A stretch of 64,000 nucleotides of DNA from Streptomyces sp. NBC_00341 (GTDB taxonomy: Bacteria; Actinomycetota; Actinomycetes; Streptomycetales; Streptomycetaceae), in NCBI RefSeq assembly GCF_041435055.1, contig NZ_CP108002.1, positions 7,626,001 to 7,690,000 on the forward strand, read 5' to 3'. The translations under genes were made by a program, and so were the position numbers. The notes below the pieces were generated by a model that was not told the DNA's origin, did not search any database, and worked only from the letters and a program-made list of their open reading frames with translations. Shown piece by piece: positions 33,990-42,932 of this stretch (its first letter is position 1; every line of letters starts with the position of its first letter).

Positions 33990-35946
33990 CACCCATCCGC
34001 GCAAGGCGGGCGCGGGAGCCGCCGGGCCGGGCCTGCGCCGCCTGCTGCTCGACAACGGAGCCCTCACCGCCCTGGTCGTCCTGCTGCTGGCGATGTCGCT
34101 GCTCTCGGGCGACTTCCTCACCACCCAGAACCTGCTGAACGTCGGCGTACAGGCCGCCGTCACCGCGATCCTCGCGTTCGGCGTCACCTTCGTCATCGTC
34201 TCCGCCGGCATCGACCTGTCCGTCGGCTCGGTCGCCGCGCTCTCCGCGACGGTCCTCGCCTGGTCGGCGACCTCGGCGGGGATGCCCGTCGTCCTCGCGG
34301 TCCTCCTCGCCGTCGCCACCGGCATCGCCTGCGGCTTCGTCAACGGCGCCCTCGTCGCGTACGGGAAGCTGCCCTCGTTCATCGCGACGCTGGCCATGCT
34401 GTCGATCGCCCGCGGCCTGTCCCTGGTGATCTCCCAGGGCAGCCCGATCGCGTTCCCCGACTCCGTCTCCACCCTCGGTGACACGCTCGGCGGCTGGCTG
34501 CCCGTACCGGTCCTCGTCATGATCGCGATGGGGCTGATCACGGCCCTCGTCCTCGCCCGCAGCTACCTCGGCCGCTCGATGTACGCGATCGGCGGCAACG
34601 AGGAGGCGGCCCGGCTCTCCGGGCTCCGGGTCAAGAAGCAGAAGCTGGCCATCTACGCGCTGTCCGGCCTCTTCGCCGCCGTCGCGGGCATCGTCCTCGC
34701 CTCCAGGCTGACCTCCGCTCAGCCGCAGGCCGCGCAGGGGTACGAACTCGACGCGATCGCCGCGGTCGTCATCGGCGGCGCCAGCCTCGCGGGCGGCGTC
34801 GGCAAGGCCTCCGGCACCCTGATCGGAGCACTGATCCTGGCGGTGCTGCGCAACGGCCTCAACCTGATGTCCGTGTCCGCCTTCTGGCAGCAGGTCGTCA
34901 TCGGGGTCGTCATCGCCCTCGCGGTGCTGCTCGACACGCTGCGCCGCAAGGCCGGTTCCGGGGCCCCGTCCTCGGCCGGCTCCTCCGCCGCCGGGCCGGG
35001 ATCACCGGGCTCGGGGCGCAGGGGAGCGATGAAGGCCGGTCTCGCACTGGTCTGCGTGGCGGCCGTCATCGCCGCCGTGACGTTCTTCAACTCCGGTTCC
35101 TCCGGCGGCAACACCCGGATCGGGATGTCCCTCTCCACGCTCAACAACCCCTTCTTCGTCCAGATGAAGGCGGGTGCGCAGGCCGAGGCAAAGGCCGCCG
35201 GGATCGACCTCACCGTCACCGACGCGCAGAACGACGCCTCGCAGCAGGCCAACCAGCTCCAGAACTTCACCAGTTCCGGCGTGGACTCGGTCATCGTCAA
35301 CCCGGTGGACTCCGACGCGGTCGGACCGGCCGTACGCGGCGCCAACGACGCGGGCATCCCCGTGGTCGCCGCCGACCGGGGCGTCAACAAGGCGGACACC
35401 GCGACACTGGTGGCCTCCGACAACGTGGCCGGTGGCAAGCTCGCCGCCAAGGCCCTCGCGGACAAGCTCGGCGGCAAGGGCAGCATCGTCGTGCTCCAGG
35501 GCACCGCGGGCACCTCCGCGAGCCGCGAGCGCGGAGCCGGTTTCGCCGCGGGCATCAAGGCGTACCCGGGCATCAAGACCGTGGCCACCCAGCCCGCGGA
35601 CTTCGACCGCACCAAGGGCCTGGACGTCATGACCAACCTGCTCCAGGGCCACCCCGGCATCACCGGTGTCTTCGCGGAGAACGACGAGATGGCGCTCGGC
35701 GCGGTCAAGGCGCTCGGCAGCAAGGCCGGGAAGTCGGTCTCCGTGGTCGGCTTCGACGGCACACCGGACGGACTGAAGGCGGTCGGCGCCGGAACGCTGT
35801 ACGCGTCGGTCGCCCAGCAGCCCAAGGAGCTCGGGAAGATCGCCGTGCGGAACGCGGTCCGGGCGGCCGAGGACAAGAAGGTCGCCCGCACGGTCAAGGT
35901 GCCCGTCAAGGTCGTCACCCGGCAGAACGTGGCCGACTTCTCCTGA
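33979..35946 (+). CDS. Fused ribose ABC permease and substrate-binding protein (RbsC-RbsB)
   Basis: A 655-residue fusion. Residues about 25-330 are an RbsC-type permease (SAGIDLSVGSVAALS, FIATLAMLSIARG, AIAAVVIGGASLAGG). A Ser/Gly/Pro linker and one more membrane helix (about 350-368, GLALVCVAAVIAAVTFF) follow. From about 376 comes a ribose-binding domain (IGMSLSTLNNPFFVQM, VNPVDSDAV, GTAGTSASRERGAG, FAENDEMALG). The extra helix puts the binding domain on the outer side of the membrane, tethered to its own channel rather than as a lipoprotein. GTG at 33979 is used. It is intact and in frame. Confidence 0.93.
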   Translation: MATDTHPRKAGAGAAGPGLRRLLLDNGALTALVVLLLAMSLLSGDFLTTQNLLNVGVQAAVTAILAFGVTFVIVSAGIDLSVGSVAALSATVLAWSATSAGMPVVLAVLLAVATGIACGFVNGALVAYGKLPSFIATLAMLSIARGLSLVISQGSPIAFPDSVSTLGDTLGGWLPVPVLVMIAMGLITALVLARSYLGRSMYAIGGNEEAARLSGLRVKKQKLAIYALSGLFAAVAGIVLASRLTSAQPQAAQGYELDAIAAVVIGGASLAGGVGKASGTLIGALILAVLRNGLNLMSVSAFWQQVVIGVVIALAVLLDTLRRKAGSGAPSSAGSSAAGPGSPGSGRRGAMKAGLALVCVAAVIAAVTFFNSGSSGGNTRIGMSLSTLNNPFFVQMKAGAQAEAKAAGIDLTVTDAQNDASQQANQLQNFTSSGVDSVIVNPVDSDAVGPAVRGANDAGIPVVAADRGVNKADTATLVASDNVAGGKLAAKALADKLGGKGSIVVLQGTAGTSASRERGAGFAAGIKAYPGIKTVATQPADFDRTKGLDVMTNLLQGHPGITGVFAENDEMALGAVKALGSKAGKSVSVVGFDGTPDGLKAVGAGTLYASVAQQPKELGKIAVRNAVRAAEDKKVARTVKVPVKVVTRQNVADFS

Positions 35947-36002
35947 CCGGGCGGCACACCACCCCGGCCACCCGCTCCACGGAAGGAAGGCAGTAGCAGC
36001 AG

Positions 36003-36932
36003 ATGTACGAGAACGAGGACTCCGGCCCCGTCCGGTACGACCTCCTGGTCGTCGGTTCGGCCAACGCCGACCTGGTCGTCGGCGTCGACCGGCGCCCGGC
36101 GGCGGGGGAGACGGTGCTCGGCTCCGACCTGGCCGTCCACCCCGGCGGCAAGGGCGCCAACCAGGCGGTCGCCGCCGCCCGCCTCGGCGCCCGCACGGCG
36201 CTGCTGGCCCGGGTCGGTGACGACGCGCACGGCAGGCTGCTGCTGGAATCGCAGCGGTCGGCGGGCGTCGACACCACCGGGGTCCTCGTGGGCGGAGCGC
36301 CGACGGGTGTCGCCCTGATCACGGTCGACCCGACGGGCGACAACAGCATCGTCGTCTCGCCGGGCGCCAACGCGCGGCTCACCCCGGCGGACATCCGGGC
36401 GGCGGCCCCCCTCCTCGCCGCCGCCCGGGTCGTCTCCGTCCAGCTGGAGATCCCCCTGGAAACGGTCGTCGAGACGGCCCGCGTCCTGCCCGCGGGGACC
36501 CGGCTCGTCCTCAACCCGTCCCCGCCCGCCCCGCTTCCCGCCGAAGTGCTCGCGGCCTGCGACCCCTTGGTGGTCAACGAGCACGAGGCCCGCTTCATCC
36601 TCGGCCAGGGCGCGGGCACCACCCCCGAGTCCTGGGCACGGGCGCTCACCGCACTCGGCCCCCGCTCGGTGGTGATCACTCTGGGCGCCGGCGGCGCACT
36701 GGCCGCCGACACCCGTACCGGGGAGTGTGTACGGGTACCGAGCCCCGAGGTCGACGCGGTGGACACGACCGGCGCGGGCGACGCGTTCACCGCGGCCCTG
36801 GCCTGGCGGCTCGGCCTGGGCGAGGAGCTCCCCATGGCGACGGCCCTCGCCGTCAGGGTCGGCGCGGCCGCCGTCACCAGGCAGGGCGCGCAGGCGTCGT
36901 TCCCCACCGCGGAAGAGATCGGCGCACGGTGA
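36003..36932 (+). CDS. rbsK: Ribokinase
   Basis: A 309-residue PfkB-family kinase that phosphorylates ribose to ribose 5-phosphate. Seen are VVGSANADLVV, the substrate loop HPGGKGANQAVAAARLGA, NEHEA, and the ATP/anion-hole motif DTTGAGDAFTAAL with the catalytic Asp. ATG at 36003 follows GGAAGGAAGG. The stop overlaps the rbsD start. Length is normal. Confidence 0.95.
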   Translation: MYENEDSGPVRYDLLVVGSANADLVVGVDRRPAAGETVLGSDLAVHPGGKGANQAVAAARLGARTALLARVGDDAHGRLLLESQRSAGVDTTGVLVGGAPTGVALITVDPTGDNSIVVSPGANARLTPADIRAAAPLLAAARVVSVQLEIPLETVVETARVLPAGTRLVLNPSPPAPLPAEVLAACDPLVVNEHEARFILGQGAGTTPESWARALTALGPRSVVITLGAGGALAADTRTGECVRVPSPEVDAVDTTGAGDAFTAALAWRLGLGEELPMATALAVRVGAAAVTRQGAQASFPTAEEIGAR

Positions 36933-37318
36933 AGAAGTCAGGCATCCTCAACCGCCACCTCGCGGGCGCCCTGGCCGAGCTGGGCCACGGTGACACCGTC
37001 CTGATCTGCGACGTCGGCATGCCCATCCCCCTGGGCCCCCGCATCGTCGACCTGGCCTTCCGGGCGGGCGTCCCGGCGTTCGCGGAGGTGCTCGACGGCC
37101 TGCTGGACGAACTCGTGGTGGAGGGCGCGACGGCGGCCGAGGAGATCCGGGACGCCAATCCGGCGGCGTCCCGCCTCCTGGCCGAACGCCTCCCCGACCT
37201 CACCCACGTACCCCACGACGCACTCAAGGCGCTCACGGCCCACGCGCGCCTGGTGGTGCGTACGGGCGAAGCGCGGCCGTACGCGAACGTACTGCTGCGC
37301 TGCGGGGTCTTCTTCTGA
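36929..37318 (+). CDS. rbsD: D-ribose pyranase RbsD
   Basis: A 129-residue protein that interconverts ribopyranose and ribofuranose forms. Family blocks: MKKSGILNRHLAGALAELGH at the N-terminus (GTG start), CDVGMPIP with the catalytic neighbourhood, and the C-terminal RTGEARPYANVLLRCGV. It overlaps rbsK by four bases (GTGA). Last gene of the ribose operon. Confidence 0.95.
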   Translation: MKKSGILNRHLAGALAELGHGDTVLICDVGMPIPLGPRIVDLAFRAGVPAFAEVLDGLLDELVVEGATAAEEIRDANPAASRLLAERLPDLTHVPHDALKALTAHARLVVRTGEARPYANVLLRCGVFF

Positions 37319-37355
37319 ACAGACCGCCGACGGCGCGAGGGCGGTCCCTGCGCGT

Positions 37356-37376
37356 CCGCCCACGGTGCATGGGCGG
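37356..37376. terminator. Hairpin between convergent rbsD and membrane-protein gene
   Basis: CCGCCCA and TGGGCGG form a 7-base stem with a 7-base loop in the 69-base gap between the convergent genes. GGGCGGTCC also occurs twice nearby and offers alternative pairing. It likely works on both strands. Confidence 0.6.
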
Positions 37377-37387
37377 TCCCCGCGTGG

Positions 37388-38611
37388 TCAGTCCGCCGTG
37401 ACGATGCCATGGCCGGTGACGCCCACGAGCACCCGGCGGTACTCCGCGGGGCGGGCGTCGAAGTCCACCCGCGCGGCCAGCCCGGCGGCGTCGTTGTTCT
37501 GGCCCCGCAGCAGGTCCACCGACGTCTGCGTGAACCGGTCCGCGAGGTCGTCCCGCGCGGCTGCGGCCAACTCCTCACGCAGCAGCGCCACGGACTCCCG
37601 GGCGAGACGGCGCCGCTCGGGCCCGGCACGCAGCATCTCCCGGTACCCACCGCACGGTTCGGCGTCGGCCAGCAGCGGTTCCAGCCGCTCGGCCAGAGCC
37701 CGTCCCGCGACCGCCGTGCGCCGGGCCGCCGCTCCGCCGTCCACCAGCACCTGGAGGGCGACCAGCAGAGCAGTGGTCCGGGGCTCGGGTCGGTCGGAGT
37801 CGACCCGTACGGCGGCGGTGGCGTCGACCCGGTCGGAGATCCGCCGCGCGGCGGCCACCGCGCGCCCGGCCGCCCGGGGGCCCACCCCCGGCAACCGGCC
37901 CAGCTCCCAGGCCCCGGCGTCGAGCACGTCCCGCACGCTCCGGATGCCGCCCTGCTCCCATTCACCGGAGCCCGGCCGCCCCCTGACCGCCCAGCGCAGC
38001 CGCGCCACCGGGAGCCGGCCCAGCCGCTCGTCCACCAGCTCTCTGTGCAACGGCGCCCAGGCCGCCCGTACGGCCTCCACGGCCCGCTGGTGGTCGACAG
38101 CGACGGTTCCGGCGGCGTCGCTGAGCCGCCGTGCCCGCCGCATCACCTGCGGACTCACCCCGCTCGTCCGCGCCATGGCCCGGATGTTCCCGCCGACGAG
38201 ACCGACGATCGTCACGAGAAGCCCGACTGCCACCAGCGTGTCGGAGATCCGGGTCAGCTCGTCGTCCGGCCCGCTGTCCTGTTCCAGTTCGTACAGATCG
38301 CCTCGGTCCGGACCTTCCGACCGCACGAAGCCGGTGTCCCAGCCGAGCCCGGAACCCTCGTCGTAGTACGGCGCCTTGAGGATCGGATCGCGTTCCGGAT
38401 CACACCGGTACGGGCCCTCGCGCTCGCCCTGCCCGAACGGATCGGCCCACCGCACGGTGCACGTCCCGTCGGCCGACTCGTGGAGCACCGTCAGGTCCAC
38501 CTGCCGCAGCTCGGGATAGCCGGGCGAGGCCAGATACACCCCCAGCGAACACCCGATCAGCACCAGGCCGACCGCCAGCACCCACCGGAACACAGGCACA
38601 TGCCCCCTCAT
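37388..38611 (-). CDS. Membrane protein with helix-hairpin-helix motif, function unknown
   Basis: A 407-residue protein. Membrane helix 1 is at about 8-28 (WVLAVGLVLIGCSLGVYLA), followed by an outer domain with two Cys (51, 70) and acidic patches, and helix 2 at about 123-142 (TLVAVGLLVTIVGLVGG). A cytoplasmic helical region carries a helix-hairpin-helix-like segment at about 236-258 (LGRLPGVGPRAAGRAVAAA). The start at 38611 has GAGGGGGACC. HhH motifs usually bind DNA without sequence choice, odd in a two-helix membrane protein. No homologue with known function is known to me. Confidence 0.75.
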   Translation of the reverse strand: MRGHVPVFRWVLAVGLVLIGCSLGVYLASPGYPELRQVDLTVLHESADGTCTVRWADPFGQGEREGPYRCDPERDPILKAPYYDEGSGLGWDTGFVRSEGPDRGDLYELEQDSGPDDELTRISDTLVAVGLLVTIVGLVGGNIRAMARTSGVSPQVMRRARRLSDAAGTVAVDHQRAVEAVRAAWAPLHRELVDERLGRLPVARLRWAVRGRPGSGEWEQGGIRSVRDVLDAGAWELGRLPGVGPRAAGRAVAAARRISDRVDATAAVRVDSDRPEPRTTALLVALQVLVDGGAAARRTAVAGRALAERLEPLLADAEPCGGYREMLRAGPERRRLARESVALLREELAAAARDDLADRFTQTSVDLLRGQNNDAAGLAARVDFDARPAEYRRVLVGVTGHGIVTAD

Positions 38612-38959
38612 CCGGTCCCCCTCGCGTCGCGATCGCCATACCCCCTGCATGGCTGGGGCCAGCTTGCGCCGCGCCCGGTCGGGCATCAAGAAGCGGGACC
38701 GGCAGCCCCCGGGGCCCGTGCCTTCCTGATTCCGGCAAGCAGCGCGGTCCCGGGGCCCGGAGGCGGCGATGGGGGAAGCGGAGCCGGTACGCGGCGACCT
38801 TCCTGCGGTTCCCCCAGCGCGGTGTCGCCCGGCTCGGCGATCAGCGCCACGAGATTCGTCACCGCGTTCCTGCCACTCGGCCAGATCGCGCGGCACGGGC
38901 GGCAGGATGGCCGGAGGCGTCAGCCGCTCCCGCGCGTCGACGGCTTCGGCCCTACCCGG
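38612..38959 (-). other. 348-base gap with possible frameshifted coding remnant
   Basis: Reading leftwards from the helicase stop, one frame gives RLTPPAILPPVPRDLAEWQE and a second frame continues VTNLVALIAEPGDTALGEP. Both look protein-like but are in different frames, and neither has a clear start. This could be a decayed small gene, or a short gene broken by a one-base error. Nothing else is recognised here. Confidence 0.35.
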
Positions 38960-41107
38960 CTACGAGTTCTGCCCCACGCCCGCCTCCACCAGGAATTCGC
39001 TCGGCGCACCGGACCACGACACGTGCAGTCCGTCGCGCGCCCGCGTGCAGGCGACGAACAGCAGACAGCGTTCAGCCATCAGGTCGGACTGGTGCTGCAT
39101 GCGATCGACGTCGACGGGAGTGACCGCTCGCGGATAGGGCAGCGAGGCCTCGTTGACACCGATGACCGCGACGCAGCGGAACTCCAGTCCCTTGAACGCA
39201 TGCATCGTGCCGACCTGCACGGCGTCCGGTGAGGCGGATGCGTCCCCCCGCAGCCGGGCCGCGAGGATTCCGGACGCGCGGAACCGGGCCACGGTCTTGT
39301 CGCAGCTGTTGTTGAACCGGGCCGTTACCCCGATCTCGCCCGGTGCGATCCCGCTGTCGATCCAGCCGCGAACCCGCGCGAGAACGGCATCGAGTTCTGC
39401 GTCCTCCGAATCCGCCGCGTACACCTCGGGCCCGTTGCCATGCAGGGCCGAACGGTAGCCGAGCAGTGTCTCGTTGCGCGTGTCGTCCGCCAACTGCTCG
39501 AAGGGACGCCCGATGAGGAGGGCGGTGGACCAGCTGAGGATCTCGTGCGTGGAGCGGTAGTTCTTCCGCATCTTGGCCGACCGGCCCGCGATCTTGATCC
39601 CCACCGCCTTCAACGACACCTTCGAGTCGTAGATGCGCTGATGCGGGTCCCCGGCGATGAACAGATCGTCCGGGCGCGCCGGGGCCGCCGCCCGCAGCAG
39701 CCGCCACTGGGCCGGGTGCAGGTCCTGTGCCTCATCGACCACCACATGCCGGTAGCGGGGGCCCTCGGCCGCCAGCAGATCAGCGGCCTCCGCACACGTG
39801 CCCAGATACGTGCGCAAGCCGTCGGCGGCGAGCCGCCCCGTGAACTCCTGCACCGTCCGCCACACCGGCGGACGGGCCGACGCGGGCAGCTTGCTGCCGC
39901 GACCGGAGCGCTCGCAGTCCACGTACTCCTGCTCCGACTGCAGATTCCGCGCCAGAATCACGTGCCGGTACTCCTGCCCGAGGAACTGCGCGCTGCCGGT
40001 GAACCCGGTCGCGCTCGCCGCCTGCGCCCACCGCGTGTCCTCCTCCCCACCGCGAAGGGGCCGACGCGACGTGGACAGGACACGCCCCGCGAACGCGTCC
40101 ACGGTCATGATGTCCACCCGGTCGCGCAGCGCCTCGTCATCGACTAGGGAGGCCAGCCCCATCCGCAGGGCGCCCACCAGTGCGTTGGTGTAGGTGGTGA
40201 GCAGGATGCGCTCGCCGTCCTTCAGATAGCCCAGTAGATGCCGCACCCGGTGCAACGCGACGACGGTCTTCCCGGTGCCGGGGCCTCCGGTGACCTGAGC
40301 GGGGCCGGAGTACGAGGCCCGGTAGGCGACCTTGTGCTGCGACGGGTGAAGAAAGACCCGCCAGGCCGCGAACGGCTTGTCGAGGATGTCCCGCAACTCC
40401 TCGGACCCGGTGACGTGCGCGATCCGGGTACGGGTGCGGTGGATGGCGGTCGCGAAGTCCTCGGTGTCCACGGGCGCGTCGTCCCCTGGTGCGGCCGCGA
40501 GACCGACGGACACCACATCCCGCCACACCTCCTCCACGGTGAACCCCGCGGCGAGGTATTCGAGGACCTCGCGCTGGTCCTGGGGGAAGTACGGTGCGAA
40601 GACTTCCAGTTGCTCGGCATCGGTGAGTGCTCGCGCCTGCCGCAGTGTGGTCTCGTCGATCCCGAGGGCGGCCAGATCCCCGTCGGAAACCTTCGAGAAG
40701 AGCCGCCGCTCGGGCGCGGGGGCGATGCGCTCGTACGCGGGCGTGAGCTCGTCCAGCATCGCAATGTCCCGCACCTCGACGGCACGGGTCACCGTGTTGA
40801 TGCTGGCCTTCTGCTTGATCGCCCAGTCGATGGCCTTGTCGTGCGGCATCACCCGCAGCAGCACGTATGTGTCCCCGCTGTCGGGCGCGAGCACGACGCC
40901 TCGCGTCCCCTGATCGATCCTGATGGTCCGGATGTGCGGATCGCGTGCGCGCTTCAGCGTTTCGAGCTTAAGCCCGGGGTCCTTGAAGAGCTGGTCCAGG
41001 GTGAGCCGCTCGAACTTCTCCCAGGCATCGAACACCCCTTGCTTGACGGTTCCTTGGAGCTTGCCGAGCTGGGCGCAGAAGCCGATGTCGAACGCGAGAT
41101 GGGGCAT
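38960..41107 (-). CDS. UvrD/Rep-type helicase with N-terminal RelE/ParE-like domain
   Basis: A 715-residue protein. Residues 1-115 resemble a RelE/ParE toxin fold (GLKLETLKRARDPHIRTIRI, then TYVLLRVMPHDKAIDWA). From about 235 on is a superfamily 1 helicase: Walker A GGPGTGKT (274-281), motif II VVDEAQDLHPAQW, motif III FIAGDPHQRIYD, HAFKGLEFRCVAV, and VACTRARDGLHVSW (motif VI). ATG at 41107 is used because CCGGAGAG precedes it. It lies 50 bases after the kinase gene and is probably co-transcribed with it. The helicase is expected to unwind DNA in repair or defence; whether the RelE-like part is active is unknown. Confidence 0.85.
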   Translation of the reverse strand: MPHLAFDIGFCAQLGKLQGTVKQGVFDAWEKFERLTLDQLFKDPGLKLETLKRARDPHIRTIRIDQGTRGVVLAPDSGDTYVLLRVMPHDKAIDWAIKQKASINTVTRAVEVRDIAMLDELTPAYERIAPAPERRLFSKVSDGDLAALGIDETTLRQARALTDAEQLEVFAPYFPQDQREVLEYLAAGFTVEEVWRDVVSVGLAAAPGDDAPVDTEDFATAIHRTRTRIAHVTGSEELRDILDKPFAAWRVFLHPSQHKVAYRASYSGPAQVTGGPGTGKTVVALHRVRHLLGYLKDGERILLTTYTNALVGALRMGLASLVDDEALRDRVDIMTVDAFAGRVLSTSRRPLRGGEEDTRWAQAASATGFTGSAQFLGQEYRHVILARNLQSEQEYVDCERSGRGSKLPASARPPVWRTVQEFTGRLAADGLRTYLGTCAEAADLLAAEGPRYRHVVVDEAQDLHPAQWRLLRAAAPARPDDLFIAGDPHQRIYDSKVSLKAVGIKIAGRSAKMRKNYRSTHEILSWSTALLIGRPFEQLADDTRNETLLGYRSALHGNGPEVYAADSEDAELDAVLARVRGWIDSGIAPGEIGVTARFNNSCDKTVARFRASGILAARLRGDASASPDAVQVGTMHAFKGLEFRCVAVIGVNEASLPYPRAVTPVDVDRMQHQSDLMAERCLLFVACTRARDGLHVSWSGAPSEFLVEAGVGQNS

Positions 41108-41157
41108 GTGCGGACTCTCCGGGGGAGCAGCGGTTGCGGTCACGGGTGTGGTGCAGG

Positions 41158-42759
41158 TCAGGTGCTGGGCCCGTCGAGGCCGAGACGGATCAGGGAGAGC
41201 GCTTCGGCGACTTCTTCGGTCATCTCGTCATCGGCTCCGAAGACCACACACAGGTCGTCGTGCAGCGGCCGCAGAATCCGGTCCGCCTCGGCCGCCCGCC
41301 CCTGGGCAAGCAGCAACATGCCGATGTCACGGCGCAGTTCGACGGCTTCCTCGCTCAGGTCGCTGTCGACGGTCCGTACGACATCCAGGAGGCCGCGCAG
41401 TGCGGCGAGCGCGTCGGTGGCCTGTCCCAGCTCGGCGCGGCAGCGGGCGGCCTGGGCGCGGCAGGCGCGCGCCGGTGCACCGGTCGGCCCGTCGGTACGG
41501 GCATACGCGTCGGCCAAGGCGTCGAACTCGGGCAGCGCCGCCCGGTAGTCGCCGCCGAGCAACTGGATCGCCGCCCGGTTCTTCCGCAAGGCCAGCACCC
41601 GCTTGCTCTCCGCACCCAGGGCACGTGCGGCGGGTTCGATGACCTCGCCCAGCACCTCGGCCGCCTGCGCGAACCTCTCTTCCTCCAGGAGTGCTTCGGA
41701 GTGCGCGTAGGCATCGTCGATCTCTTCGCGCAGCTGCGCCGGAACGGGCACGGGTACGGGTGCGGGCAGGCCGGCCTGCGGATCGATCGCTGTCGCTGCG
41801 GCGCCGCGAGGCGTGCCCGCCCGTGCCCGCGGCGCGTACGGATCGCGGAAGATCCCCGTGGGATCGGGCACACCCTGCGGGCCGGCGTCCCCGGGGGCGA
41901 GGTTCTGACCCGGCGGCGGCAGGAACGGCCGCAGCCGTTCGTACACCTCCTGCACATCGGCCGGCCGTGCCTCCGGGGACTTCAGCAGCAGCTGAAGAAC
42001 GAGGTCCTCCAGAACCTTCGGCACGTCGGGGCGCAGCACGCGCAGCGGGGTGGGAGCCGCGTTGACGTGCTGGTACATCACCATGTACTCGCCGTCCGCG
42101 CTGAACAGCAGCCGTCCGCTGAGTAGTTCGTGCAGCACGCACCCCAGCGCGTACAGGTCGGTCTGCGGGGAGATCCGCCCGCCGCGCACCTGTTCGGGGG
42201 CCATGTACTGATAGGTGCCGATGGGGCTGCCGGTCGCGGTCAGCTTGGTGACGTCGGTCCGCAGTATGGCGGCGATCCCGAAGTCGAGGACCTTCACCGT
42301 CCCGTCGCGCGCGACGAGGATGTTGCTCGGCTTGAGGTCCCGGTGGATGACCGGCACCTCGTGCGCGTGTGACAGCACGGTGGCGACCTGCGCCGCCACG
42401 GCCACCGCCCAGCTGACCGGCAGCAGGCGCTCCGGGTGGATGTACGTGGACAGCGGCATGCCGTCCACGAGCTCCATCACGAGGAACAGCCGCTCGTAGC
42501 TGTCGTCGAGCACCGCGTCGTACACCTGCGGCACGCCGGGATGCTGGATCCGTGCGGTGATCCGGGCCTCGCGGCGGAACCTCTTGACGAACTCCTCGGC
42601 CAGCTGGGGCGAGCCGGCCACGGCCTGAGGCCTGATCCGCTTCACCGCGACGGGCCGGTCCAGCACGGTGTCGTAGCCGCGCCACACGTCGCCCATGCCC
42701 CCGTTGGCGAGCGGCTCCAGGAGTTCGTACCGTCCGGCGATCGACTGCTGCTGCGGCAC
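41158..42759 (-). CDS. Serine/threonine protein kinase with helical (TPR-like) C-terminus
   Basis: A 533-residue cytoplasmic kinase. The catalytic domain is complete: Gly loop LANGGMGDVWRG, Lys40 in VAVKRI, HRDLKPSN (139-146), DFG (159-161) and APEQ (187-190). After a Pro-rich linker (about 285-345) comes an all-helical region of about 190 residues with TPR-like spacing (FAQAAEVLGEVIE, ALPEFDALADAYA). No membrane segment or PASTA domain is present. GTG at 42759 fits, with GGGGGCC upstream. It lies between an anti-sigma-type ATPase gene and the helicase gene on the same strand. Confidence 0.92.
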   Translation of the reverse strand: MPQQQSIAGRYELLEPLANGGMGDVWRGYDTVLDRPVAVKRIRPQAVAGSPQLAEEFVKRFRREARITARIQHPGVPQVYDAVLDDSYERLFLVMELVDGMPLSTYIHPERLLPVSWAVAVAAQVATVLSHAHEVPVIHRDLKPSNILVARDGTVKVLDFGIAAILRTDVTKLTATGSPIGTYQYMAPEQVRGGRISPQTDLYALGCVLHELLSGRLLFSADGEYMVMYQHVNAAPTPLRVLRPDVPKVLEDLVLQLLLKSPEARPADVQEVYERLRPFLPPPGQNLAPGDAGPQGVPDPTGIFRDPYAPRARAGTPRGAAATAIDPQAGLPAPVPVPVPAQLREEIDDAYAHSEALLEEERFAQAAEVLGEVIEPAARALGAESKRVLALRKNRAAIQLLGGDYRAALPEFDALADAYARTDGPTGAPARACRAQAARCRAELGQATDALAALRGLLDVVRTVDSDLSEEAVELRRDIGMLLLAQGRAAEADRILRPLHDDLCVVFGADDEMTEEVAEALSLIRLGLDGPST

Positions 42760-42932
42760 AGGGCCCCCGTGTGTGCGTACGTGCGGGTGCGGACCCGGAC
42801 ACGTGCACGTACGGCGCGTGCGGACGGACCCGGCTCCGGCGTCGTCGGGAGCAAGTCTCTCCGGAGAGTGATCTCTGGTCCAGCCGGTGCGCGACCGACC
42901 GTCGCGGAGGGTTGCTTTCCGGTCACGATGCC

